This document shows, one piece after another, positions 11,940 to 23,700 of a DNA stretch of 64,000 bases. The translations under genes and the position numbers were made by a program. The stretch is from positions 6,014,001 through 6,078,000 of the forward strand of contig NC_003284.9 in the NCBI RefSeq assembly GCF_000002985.6. Reading direction: 5' to 3'. The DNA comes from Caenorhabditis elegans. Its lineage: Eukaryota; Nematoda; Chromadorea; Rhabditida; Rhabditidae. The notes beneath the pieces are model-generated. The model made no database searches, was not told the DNA's origin, and was given only the letters and a program-made list of their open reading frames with translations. How positions within the stretch are numbered: the stretch's first letter is position 1; each line of letters opens with the position of its first letter.

Positions 11940-12703
11940 GTAGTACCACAGTGCCCAAATACCATTAAAAAAATACAAAAATGCATTCTAAATTTTATGT
12001 ACTTTAAAAAAATTGAAAAAATCATAGTTTGAGGCACTTTTCAGGTTTGATTTTTCAAAGAGTGCCAAAAACTCAGACACTGCCACTTTTATACTGTTAA
12101 ATTTGTTTTTTTAATTTAGAAGTTTAATTATGAAATTTGGTAATTTAGCACGATAGAAAAGGCCTCTAGAATTTTCTCACTGGCACTACTACACCTTTAA
12201 AAAATTCTATTCCAAAAATTTTTCATTAATTTTTGAATTAGACAAAGAAATTTTTTTAGGACACAAATTATGTTCAACTTATAGACACTCTCATGACACC
12301 CACTTGATTTTTGTTGAATAATTTATTTAGGCTTCTAATATTACCCAGATATATATTACGCGCATTTTTGTAACTTCTGTGCATATAAACAAGGTATATG
12401 AACCTCTAAAAAATTGTATTAAAAAACGATTTCAAAAAAATCTAAACTTAACATTTTTTGAATTGTTTTGCCTTTCCCAAGTACCGTATTTTTGGCGCAA
12501 ATATAGAAAACTTTCGATTTTCGAAAATCCAACTTGTTGATGAAATAACAGTAATTAGAATGTGTAACAGCTTTTTTTTTGTTTTTCACTTCTATCATTT
12601 CTTATATATATTTTTGAATATAAATTACCAAAAACACATTGTGTCTTTTCCGCACCTCTCCTATTTTTGTCTGTATTTTTTATTTTTTGTATTTCGTATT
12701 CAG

Positions 12704-13533
12704 CCATCAATTTTTGAGGGATATGAATATCATCATCAATGTGGCGGGTGACGACGTCATTCTTGAAAATACTGCACAAAAAGCAATTCCAAGTGGAGGA
12801 GGCGCAAGTGTGTGTTATCACATTTTTTGCGTACTTATTTTATTGATCTTATGTAAACCCGAAACTCCCTGATTACAATTTTTGTTTCATTTTTCTCATT
12901 GATGTAGATTTTCAAATTACAGGCTTCATGGTGTTAAGAAGTGAATTATCGTTTCTTAAGATTAGCACAACGTGACCTTTTTTCGCGATTTCTAGAGAAA
13001 AAGAGTTTCAACTCTCAGTCCTGGCTTTTCCAGTTTTCCCACCGATAAGGAAATAGACAGCGGAGTGACTAAGAATTTCAAAATTTTGTGTTTAATATTC
13101 AAATTCAAATTCAATTTCACTTGTGGGTAGAGCTTTGCATAAGCAATTTGATTTCCAATACCGCCCTGTTCACAACAATTTTGAAACGGTTAAATACCCA
13201 CCGTTCACTTTTCAATGACTATTAAGAAATCGAATTCACTTGATGTATGTTTCTTCATCCTTTTATTCTTCTTATTCTTCTCACTTTCCATTCTATTCCA
13301 GTTCCAACGAAAGAGATACATGGTGGTGAAAGTGTTGTTTTCACGTCGTTTATTTCCGTACGCAGACTTGAAGATGTTATAAGAAACGTGTTCTACTTCT
13401 ATTTTTCATTTGTATTTTGATAGAAAAAAGTACACTTTAATTTAGTTATTTCGTTTTTGGTTGCTGATGCCGTCAACTTCTTTTGCAGATAATAATGATG
13501 ATTTTGATGATTTTTTTCATTGAGTTTCCGTGA
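12704..13533 (+). CDS. Candidate small gene or further exons, unrecognised
   Basis: Three blocks join in frame: 12704-12807 (after CGTATTCAG, ending before GTGTGT), 13302-13387 (after CTATTCCAG) and 13489-13533 (after TTTTGCAG, ending in TGA). With the ATG at 12725 the product would begin MNIIINVAGDDVILENTAQK and continue IPTKEIHGGESVVF with SVRRLEDVIRN, ending in a short hydrophobic run. An alternative third exon at 12923-12975 also keeps the frame. The first two blocks have coding-like GC content. The donor after 13387 (GTGTTC) is weak, so the end is doubtful. The blocks may belong with the 11030-11939 exons, but I found no donor there of the right phase with good consensus. No family recognised. 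Confidence 0.3.
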
Positions 13534-16500
13534 TTTTTCACGATGTTAAGTTTCAAATAGTGGGGTTAAAACGAAATCACAAAACACGAAAATCTGAAAA
13601 TTTGAATGAAATTATAGTTCAGAAAATAATTTCGAATAAATGCAGTATAGAGCTAAAAAAAATTAATTTAAATCATTCACAATGAGAAACAATTTTCAAA
13701 TAACTCAAGTAACATTTAAAAACTAACGGCTACTCAGATTTTGTCACTCATAAGGTCGGCCGAAAAAATGTGTTTTTTTTTTCAAAATTCGCATTCTCAC
13801 ATTGTTTTAATGAATTTTACCTAATAGTAAGAATTGTCAAGTCTATATAGATAAACTATTATTCATTTTCAAAAAGGCTGCATAATCACAAAAAAAAATC
13901 AAACTAATTAAACTTTGACTGACAATTTCATTCATATTGTACTATTTTCTGTGTATTTATAAAAGTTGTTTTATCACATAATTCTTTTAAAACTTAAAAC
14001 ACAAACTTTTTGATCTTAAGGCTTGAAAACTTTCATCTCATTGAACGTACAATGTTCACTTCCGCTGCATCCGCTGCAAATTTTGTATCGTTTTTAATAG
14101 CTTTAACAGATGATTAAGCTGATTGGTAGTTGCACATGTTTTGTGCTGTATAAAAATATTTCGTTTTACTTTTTCTATTATTTGGAGAGGAGATGTTATT
14201 GAAACAAACGGATTTTTTTTTCACTAAAAACACTTCCAGAATATTAACTTAGATACTATTGAAATTTTTAAAAGTTTGATGAAAACAGTTTACGGGTCGC
14301 TGAAACTGTGAAAGAATGCGCTGAGTTTTTTTTTTAAAGTGCACCTCTGTAAATATTTTTTTGTAATTACCAATTTAGAATGTTCACGTTCGAATAACAT
14401 AAGTGTTATTTGGAAATTTAATTGTGGTCTGGAATTTATTGGAACATTTTAAAGTTTTTCATTAATGTAAAGAAAAAACCACAATATAGCATCATGTAAG
14501 TTCAAGTTATGCAACGATATATAGTTAATTTTAAAAAATGTTGTAAAAGTTCCTTGTTCAATATTATTCAAATATCGCCATTTTTGAACAAGTCCCATTA
14601 AATATGCTGCTACAAAAACTAAGAACTTGTTTCATTGCCACAAAAACCTCGTTCAGTCCACACAAAAGAAATGGATTGGGTGGCTGTTCCAGAAACTGGA
14701 GAGTCTGCGAAAATCATCACATTTCAAAACTTCTGCTTTTCCAAAAATTTCAACGAGTGTTGACAATATCTCTTTCTCTCCGCGTGTGCTCGTGCTTCAA
14801 TCTTCCCCCATCCGTCGGTCGCCACCAATTCTCTCTTTCACTTCTGACGCGATTGCTTCATCATTTTGATGCTTGCTGTTCAATATCAAGCATTGTTGTT
14901 CTCAGTTCCCCCCCCTCCCCTGCGACAATGCCTTTCACCTATTCTTTCCCTGGTCGTTTGGACGTCTAAATGACACACAAATCATCGGATGCGAGAGCAT
15001 GTAACTACTGAAGAATACGTAAAGCAGCATGTGAGCTGCGCTGTTGTAATGTAACAAATTCCGATTTACATTCAATTTGCCCCCGCGTTGTTTTCTACAT
15101 TCTCTAATTATCCATCCTTAAGAATCTCTTCATTTTTTCTTTTTGTGTTGCATATTGTGTTGCGACCTTCTTTTTCTTCTTTCTTCGACACGACAAATCG
15201 ATGTTTGCTGTCAAAAAATGGAAGCACCTCACCTAACAATGCAGAGAGTCTGATTTAATCTGTGAAGTTTTGACAAGTTCGAATGAAGACATATTGTTGA
15301 TCTTGGTAATCATTAATTTTTTGATCGGAGACATCATGTGTTTTGGACAGTCTCATAAGGAAAATATTTAACAAACTTTATGTTTTGTGAAACCTAGTCA
15401 CGTCTGATAAGATTTGGTAAGTGTTTTCTTCAAAACAAAAAATTAGTATTTTACTAACGAAAAATTATCACAGTTCTCATTAAAAAACTTTTATGTAACA
15501 TTTAAAATTTAAAGAATCGTCAGTGGAAATTTTTGTCTAACTATGTTTATAATAGTCCATAACCAAAACACTCTAAAATTTTTATATGTTCCCAAGTTTT
15601 AGGAAATATACCAATTTTCTAAATTTGGTTTTTTAAAAAGAAATTTCGAGCACTGATGCAGGTGTGAACCACTATAGTGTTTTATGTATTATGAATAATT
15701 TGAATTTAATTATACTACAAAATGGTCAAGAGAAAAGTTGAACTTTCCCCACTTTTTTAATGTAGAAAAAATTAATAGCTCAAAAGTAGCAAGTGAACAG
15801 TTTGCCTGATTAAACATCTGTTTTTATCAAAAATACAATTTAAAGTTTTAATTTAAATTTTAAAAAATATTTATTATTAAACAAAATTCTAAAAAGTTTT
15901 TTTTTCACAAAGCTAGTAAATGTTCAGAATTATTTTTTCCCTTCTTGTAAACTGGCAAATTTTTAATACTGAAATATACCGCAAAAACCTGAAACTCAGA
16001 AATGTTCTTAATGGAAACCTGAACAGCTTGCTAATTAAAATACATATTTTTGGCCAATTGATGTTGGCTATTAACCCTTACACTTTTTTCTAAGAAATAA
16101 CAAGTGTTTTGTCCGTTGACAATTTTACAATAAATCCAACGAGGAAATACTAAAAAAAGTTCAATTTAACATTTAACCATTCAATGACGTTTTTTTTGTT
16201 TGAAACCTTAAGTGGATGTTGCTCTTGAGAAAGAAGAGCCCATCGAAATCTAGAATAAGCTCAAATTCTCATAAAAAACGAGACGTCTACTGCCTTGCAC
16301 AAGATTATCGAATTGCTGGAGGGAAACCTCACAATACGACAAACCGAGATGTTGACAATTTTGTCATCCGAGCAAAAAAAAAAGAGGGAAAAATGCCATC
16401 AAATATTTGCCACTTGGCGCTCGACTCGTTAAACATTGTTTAATTTTTTTTCAAAAAATGTTCGAACTTTCATTGACCCATTTTCAAAACTTTAATTTTC

Positions 16501-17471
16501 TTAAGGAACAATATAAATTTAATTTTTCTACCAAGTGTGTAGAAATGTGATGCTGGGAGAAATCGAAAATTCAAATCATGTGTTGTTGTTCTTTCTTCTC
16601 ATGCCGAGCAGCTTGCAATTTTCGGGCGAAAGCCCTCTCCACTTTTTCTCTAAAACTATTCGCTTTTTCTCTATATATGTAGCTCGTGCTCATGCATAAT
16701 TTCGTCGTGTGTCGATTTTGTTTTCCGACGTTTTTGCACTCCGAGTTAAGTCACTAAGCTCCCAAGTTAATTTGTTTTTGATATAACCTTTTGAATAAAG
16801 ACAATTTAAATTCTAAAAAAACTGAAAAAAAAACCGAAAAAAGAAACAACTAAGTTAGCAGTAAATTGGATTCTGTCATTTCAATTTACATTGTTGTTGG
16901 TTTAGTTGCATTCCAGTACGAAAAAAAAGGCGGCAAGACGCAATTTATTTCTAGGAGGTTTTGAATTTTGACCTGGGCCCGCCTCAATACCCGAAACCCG
17001 TTTTTCAAAGAGGTTTCCTTACAAGGTAGAAATATATCATTACACATCGTCCTTGGGCAATGCTATTCGTTTGTTTGCGGATAGAATTTTTTACTATTTT
17101 CAAGCAACTTAATTTCATTAGAAAAAAAAGTAAGTCAATTGATTTACAGATAATTTGAATGATTGACATTTTGTTCCTTGTTTAGCATTTTCTCACTAAA
17201 ATTACTGAGCATTATTCAATAAAAAGTTTCTGCAGCACTCACTGAATGCACAATTCATCAAAGAGCAAACACAATAGCGTGCATTTATATCTTTTGTTTT
17301 TATCCATCTCAATGAATTCCTTTCCGTTTTGAAATTAAATCTCGCTGTCACATATTGCACATCCCACAACCCTAACTTCGTTTTATTGTTATATAACTTT
17401 CTCGTTTTCTCTTGCTCAAGCTCTTGTTCTAAACACTCGACTTTTCAATCGAACTGTTACTATTGTAGAAA
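13534..17471. other. Upstream region of ipp-5
   Basis: Mostly AT-rich. Two patches have higher GC: 14640-15070, where several frames are open at once, and 16560-16760. I treat both as probable regulatory or 5' sequence of ipp-5. An ORF at 16216-16443 (75 codons, ending LALDSLNIV) has coding-like composition but no splice or family support. I see no RNA gene. Confidence 0.35.
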
Positions 17472-20037
17472 ATGGTTCAATATTTGCTGATAACGGCGAA
17501 CGTCGGATCGCTGTTCGAGCCGGATGCTCGGTTGCACACTTCATGGATTAAAACTGTTGCGGATGTATGTTTAAATATTTTTGCAGTATTAAATTTAATA
17601 GTTCATAGCGAACTCACGCAATGTCTCATAGTCAGATTTTTGGTTCAGAATTACATAGTTTTTTACAAATGAATTAGTCCTATGTTTTGCGAATGTGATT
17701 TATTAATTCAAATACAAGTGTGAAAGCCAAAATTATTGAATTACATTTGAATTGGCTCCATCGATATTTTGGTTATTTAGTAACATTTTCGCATTGATGC
17801 TTCTTTTACTTGACCCTTACCGTCAGTACTTTCCTGATACGATTTTCTTAAAAATATGTTTCCAAGAAACATTGAAATTACTCAAGTAATAAATTTGATA
17901 CAAGTAATTTTTAAAATTTTTAGCAAGTTGAAAGTGTTGACCCATCGTTCTTTGTCATACATCTTCAAGAAACCGGAGGAAAAAAATTTACTGAATGCTC
18001 ACAGCAAGTCCCAATTATCATCAATCGTCTCTCCACAGCACTACCAAAATTTGATCTGCTCAGAGCATACGTTGACATCGATTATGAAGCTATTGAGTAC
18101 ACAGTAAGAATGACAATAAAATCGTTGTTTCTGAAAATTTATTCTTTGTTTCAGGCTCTTGGAGCATTGTGCTTTATAAAAAGATCCTTGTGGTCGAACG
18201 TTTCTCAATTCAACTTTCACACAAAGAAATACGAACAATTGACAAGCCCGAAGGAAGTAGTGACTCATGGGCTGGAAAACTACCCATACGTCGTCAAACA
18301 CAAGTTTCCTAAAGATTTTTGGCCTTCTATCAAATGGGGACGTAAAGGATACATGCAAACAAGGTGGAAAATTGAAAACAAGTTAGTCCCAGTTTTCTTT
18401 TTTTTTTTTTAGTAAATTCCTTTTTCAGAGTTTTCGATTTTGTTAACGCACATCTCTTTCACGACGAATCTAACTTGGCCCTTATTCATGAGGTTTGTTT
18501 GAAAGAAAATGTTCAGAGCATATAAGGTGTTTTCAGAACCCACAACTATACAGCCAAAACCGGAAACGAGCACTTGACTTTGTGCTCGCCGAGCTTTCGT
18601 CAAAGGAAAACGGGTGCACGCCTCTGCTCTTTGTTTTTGGTGATCTCAATTTTAGGCTGGACTCTCGTTCTTTCTTAAACGTAATGGGTGACAAATTGCT
18701 AATTGGAAAACAAATAAAGATGTTTTCAGCGCTTAACTGAACGTACTGCTCAACATCCAGTCGCCGACCAAGAGCAGATGGGCTCCCTGGCCGATGGTCT
18801 TCAGGCTTCGGCTGCAAATCTTCAAGTAATCACCCACCCATCCGAAAATTTGAGGAGGACAGTTTCGGCTATTGAGTTCCGCAGAGAATCGGATAGCGAT
18901 GATAGTCAAAAGTATGATTATTGAAAGTACAAACTTAAACAAGAACCAAAGAATTAAAATTTCAGCAGTTGTGTTCTACGGATCGAAAAAAAGAAATTTG
19001 ACTATTTCAATCACAAAAAACTACTGGACGACTGGCGATCGTACAGAGATGACGACAAAGAAACCGAAAACTTTCAGAGCATGTTTGAGATGCATATAAA
19101 TTTCCCTCCAACATACCCGTGGAGTGAAGATCCAGAAAATTCCGAAACTCTGATGAAGACTAGGGCACCCGCATGGTGTGATCGGGTTCTGATGAATAAA
19201 AATGCATACTCGTTGGTGGAAGAAGGAGAGCCTCAGTATAGGTCATTTGGAATGGAAACTTGTACTGGAGATCATAAGGTAATATTCTAATTTTTGGAAT
19301 ATTTTTATTAAAATACTATATTTAACAATGACATAATTTAGTGTAGTTTTATGTAGTGAGAGACAAATATCTTTTTTTAACAGATTTTTTGGTTTTTTTT
19401 TAACTCAGATTTTATAATTAAAAAAAATGCTTTGAAAAGGTTTTGAAAATCTTCACAAATGATTGAAACTTCTCAAATTAACTCATTTTTATTCAAGATT
19501 TGTCAGTTTGTCGTTGACTAGTTGACTAGAAAACGTTGACTGGAAGCTGTGAAAAAGAAATGGGAAAATTCATGTCAAATTTTTATTAAGAATTCGAGTG
19601 AATTTAATTTGATATTATATTCAGACTATTTTCAACAACTTGTTGTTGCTATAAAAATAATTCCTTAAAAAAACTTTATTTAAAAAATTTGAAATTTTTT
19701 TTTAAACAGTATATCAAAATAGCTTGAACAGCATTAAATAATACTATTTTTAAACTTTTTCAAAGAATTATTCAGAATTACAAAATAAAAGTTAACTTGT
19801 GTTCAAATTGAAAACAACTTTCCTGAATACTTGAATATCAAAAAAAAACATGTTTTAAATATAATTTTGAATAGCTTTATGATGATTACATTGGATTAAT
19901 ATGTTAAAAAAAAACTACACTAAGACCTCGTTTTAGTTTTTATTTTAAATAATCTTTTGAATTCTAAAACTCTTTAATCAACAAAAAAATTTGAATTATT
20001 ATTTTTTCAGCCGGTCATGCTAACATTCAACATCTGA
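17472..20037 (+). CDS. ipp-5: Type I inositol polyphosphate 5-phosphatase IPP-5 (8 exons, 409 aa)
   Basis: Exons 17472-17564, 17924-18103, 18155-18381, 18429-18492, 18537-18680, 18730-18911, 18966-19278 and 20011-20037, all in phase. The enzyme removes the 5-phosphate of Ins(1,4,5)P3 and so ends IP3/calcium signalling; in C. elegans ipp-5 limits spermathecal contraction during ovulation. Sequence marks of the INPP5A class: LLITANVGSLF at the N-terminus, LQETGGKKF (about 50-58), RKGYMQTRW, FVFGDLNFRLD (220-230), FPPTYPW (343-349), PAWCDRVL (365-372) and GDHKPV (398-403). The last motif is split by the 732-bp final intron. Length fits the mammalian 43-kDa enzyme (about 412 aa). Unlike that enzyme, the C-terminus (LTFNI) has no CaaX prenylation box. 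The last exon is only 27 bases. Confidence 0.95.
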
Positions 20038-20673
20038 CATGGTTTTCCATTTTCCCTCATTTTGGCCAGCCTCCATTTTTCTTTTTTTTTTTCTTCATCT
20101 CGAAGCTACGGATAAACATTTTCAAATTGGCTTGCGCGAACTCTGAGTTTCGAATACCTACTTTTTGTTCTCGTTGTTACTATCAATTTTCAAACTCTAT
20201 CAAAATTCCATTTTTTCCCAGTTCGCTTTTTTCCGCTAGAAAATTTATTTTTTCATTGAATGATCAGAAACGTGTTTCTTTTCTTTTTTCTTTTTATTTT
20301 CATATAATGCACGGGGAACTCTTTAACTTTTTAAAACAATTTTTATCATAATCGATTTTTTGTTTCTTTTTCTCTCCATTTTCAGTGATGTATTGCTAGT
20401 CTTATACACTTTTTGCTTTGCCTGACACTTTCCATCAGTATCAATCAATTGTTAAAACGAATCATTTGATAAAATTGCGATCTTATTATAGATTTAATGA
20501 AAAGATGAACATTTACTCCAGAAAATTGATGAACAACCAATAAGATTTGTAGGTATTAAATGTATTGAAAAATGAAGCGGATTGAATTGGAAAATGAATC
20601 GTAAACATGTTTAAAGAAAGGATTATGGTTGAGTCTACAAGTTTTAATGATTTACACTACAAGAAAAAGTTGA
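20038..20673. other. 3' region between ipp-5 and hsp-25
   Basis: Short intergenic stretch between convergent genes, T-rich near 20080-20400. I see no clear AATAAA for ipp-5 and no further gene. Confidence 0.4.
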
Positions 20674-20679
20674 TTTATT
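20674..20679 (-). terminator. hsp-25: Poly(A) signal AATAAA of hsp-25
   Basis: The complement of TTTATT, about 68 bases past the TGA at 20749-20747. Confidence 0.6.
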
Positions 20680-20746
20680 AGAAAAATGTAAAGTTTTTGT
20701 TGCGTTATTCGGGTTGGTGAGGAAGCAGGCGGCGATATTTTTGGTT

Positions 20747-23700
20747 TCATTGCTGGATTGCCAATTGTGGGAGTGGAGCCTCGACAGTGAGCACGCCATC
20801 AGTCGAAAGAGTCGATGAGATTTGTTCTGGGTTGGTGCCTCTTGGAAGAAGGAATTCCTGGAAATTTGATTGTATAGATTAATGCAACTGAATGAAGAGT
20901 GACACCTTGGGGCCTCGCTCCATATTTTTAGCCCCAAGAGAACTGTTTGAATTCTAAAATAAAAATAAAAAACACCCACCTGGTTGTACTCTCTGAAAAC
21001 GGTGCGTTGTGGGGTCTTCTCCTCGTGTTTGGCGTGGACAAGAAGACGGTTGTCAATAGTCTTGACGGTAACCTCCTCTGGCTTGTAGTTAGCTACGTCA
21101 AATCTGGAATTTCAGTTTTGTTAAATAAAAAATTCAGTTTTTCTCTTGACTGGTAAAAAATAAGTTTTATCAATTTTTCGGTTATGGTACAGATTTTTTT
21201 GACTCGAAATTTCAATTTTATGAGTTTGTTGAATTTAGAGCTAACCAAAATGAAATGTGATTGATATTCATGCTTGGAATAAGAGTAAAATTTTTATGTA
21301 TAATTTAAAAAAATAACTTTGAAAATATTTTTTCAACTTTGGAAATTGATTTTTGAAAAAGTTAAGGCGATTTTTTTCCTCAATACTTTCATTCATACAT
21401 TGTTTGGCTTTGAACTTGGACGAGTTATTTGAACATCACAAAAATTCAAAGATTTTAACTTTTGGAGATTTTTCACTACTTTGTCTGAAAGTTTTGAAAA
21501 ATCGGAAACATTTAGATAATTTTCAGAATATTTATAAAATTTGAGTTCGTTATTTTGAATAGTTTGAGGCCGGTAAATACAGAATTAAAATTATATTTTT
21601 AATATTTTTCGAATAAAATTTGAATCTTTTAACTTAATCTAAGAGTTGAAAATGCCTCAAAAAAGTACCTGAGACGAAGAGTCTTTCCATCACTTTCATC
21701 CTTGATGAGTGGGCTCTTCAAGTTGTCCAAGTATGGATCGTAGGTTGGACGATGAGCCATCAAGTCGCTGGGTCCTGCAACAAAAAAAGTGAATAATATG
21801 AAAAACGCGAATGCGACGTAGCACAACAATAGAAAATAGAGCAAAACTCGTCGCCGAGGTTGCAGTGTTGTTGCCGAAATGTTGCTATGCGGCTGCCTAC
21901 GCGACCTCTCAGGATGTGCTGAGTGCATAAAACTACTGTGTAATAATTTGGTTTTGAATATATTTTGCGAGTTCACAACAAAAAGAACATATTCACAGAA
22001 ACCCGCAGAAAGGCAAAAAAGAAAAAAATGTTGCGCTGAAATTTAATACCGACGTAGTGTTGTTGGGAACCATCGATAAATAAGCAAAATTGGTCAAAAG
22101 AAAAAAAACCTAATATGAAAACATAAACATTGGTAGATGAGGAATATGCACAAAAACCTCCGGGCAAATTTTTTAAAATTTTTCTTATGGTGTGAATTTT
22201 TAATATAGATTTAAATATTTTTATTCAATAATTTAAAGGCTTCAAATTTGCAGGAAAGCTCTAATTGTTTTCAAAAATTTGTCATTTTAACTTAAACTAG
22301 GCATTTAGGAAAATCTTTAAAATGTCTAAAACATTTTAGAGATTTAGTTATTTTTTTGCGAAATCCCACTTTTGATATTAAAAAGTTGAAATCTGCATGA
22401 AAAGGTCACTACGAAACAGAAAAAAAAACTATATTTTTGACGAAAAAAAAATCTGGTGAGCCCGTCTCAATTGTGCAATTGGGAATTTCCAACGACACAT
22501 TACTTTTCTACAAGTATGCTCTTAGTTTGTCCTTGTTTTCTGTGTCAAACCAAACTGACAAAAAGAGTTTGTGAGTTGGCCGGCTCATATCATGCCCATT
22601 CTGAGTTTTACTCTGATTGATGATGGGCGAATAATAGTAAGGGAAAGAGTTAAAATGACGAATGGATGGATGAAAATGAAACGGAGTGAGTGAAAATTCA
22701 AAATTGATGCCGGCTGCAGATAATTTCATACGCTGAATGATGCGTTATTCGTCCCTTTGCTATTTCCTTTCTCCCTCCCGTCCTAAAATTCGAAAATTTT
22801 CCGAATCGTTATCGCCAAAATATGACGAATCCTCCGTTTGACTTTCATACCGATTCAAGAAATCCTGTTTTGAAAAGCCATCAAGAACAAGAAACGAGTC
22901 TTAGAAAACATGTTTTTTTGCATGGCCAGTTATTGGAACACGACGACAAAAAAAGGAAGGAAGAGAGGGAAAAGGAGGATGAAGAAGTGCCCCCACGCTA
23001 AGCACACATAGGCATGCAGCCACTGAAAATTTCTTCATTTTGCAACCATCCATTTGGGTTTTTTTCTAGCGCTGTGAAACAATGGGATTGGAGGTGTTCA
23101 TAAGGGCTTTGCAGAAAATCTTTCAAAAAATATGAATATCCATTTTTTAAAATTAAAATAAATATACGAATGTAGGAAAAAAAGCTCAATATTAAATATA
23201 TATATATATATATATATATGTTTGTAGAAAGTTCCAAATAATATTTTAAATAGTGTCTGAAAATTGTCGTTTGCCGAAAAAAATTTAACGACATAAGGGC
23301 AGCTTTCGGGCACTATTTCTGGTTTTTCTCGAACTTTCTAAATAAATAAAAATCTTGTTCAAAATTGACCAAATATTATTCTACACGTTTACTATGTATA
23401 ATTTTTAATTCAAGAATTGGATTATCATGCTAGAAGGAGCAGTTTTCAGCATACCAAAAAAATGCTGTTGTGTTGTGGAAAGTTGGGAAGTTTTTTTTTC
23501 TTTGAAACCTTTCAGCAAATTTTTTTTCTATCTCAAATAACTGTGTACAAACTAACCGTGGAAAGATGGTGGTGGAAGTGGAGATCCGAATCCACCAGTA
23601 CGGTTCGAAGTCTCGTGGTGAGAAGAAGTGTTCGAGTAGGCGTTGTACGGCTGATTGGAGATGGCAGCCGGTGGGCCTCCGTTTGGACGATAGCCTGCAA

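Noticed and set aside
14905-14925. Resemblance to the X-chromosome dosage-compensation recruitment motif
   Set aside because: The reverse strand reads TCGCAGGGGAG, but the motif as I know it (TCGCGCAGGGAG) needs two more bases; the match is too weak.
14604-14969. 121-codon ORF on the + strand
   Set aside because: All three frames are partly open in this pyrimidine-rich stretch; no splice sites or family match, and the product is Ser/Leu/Cys-rich low complexity.
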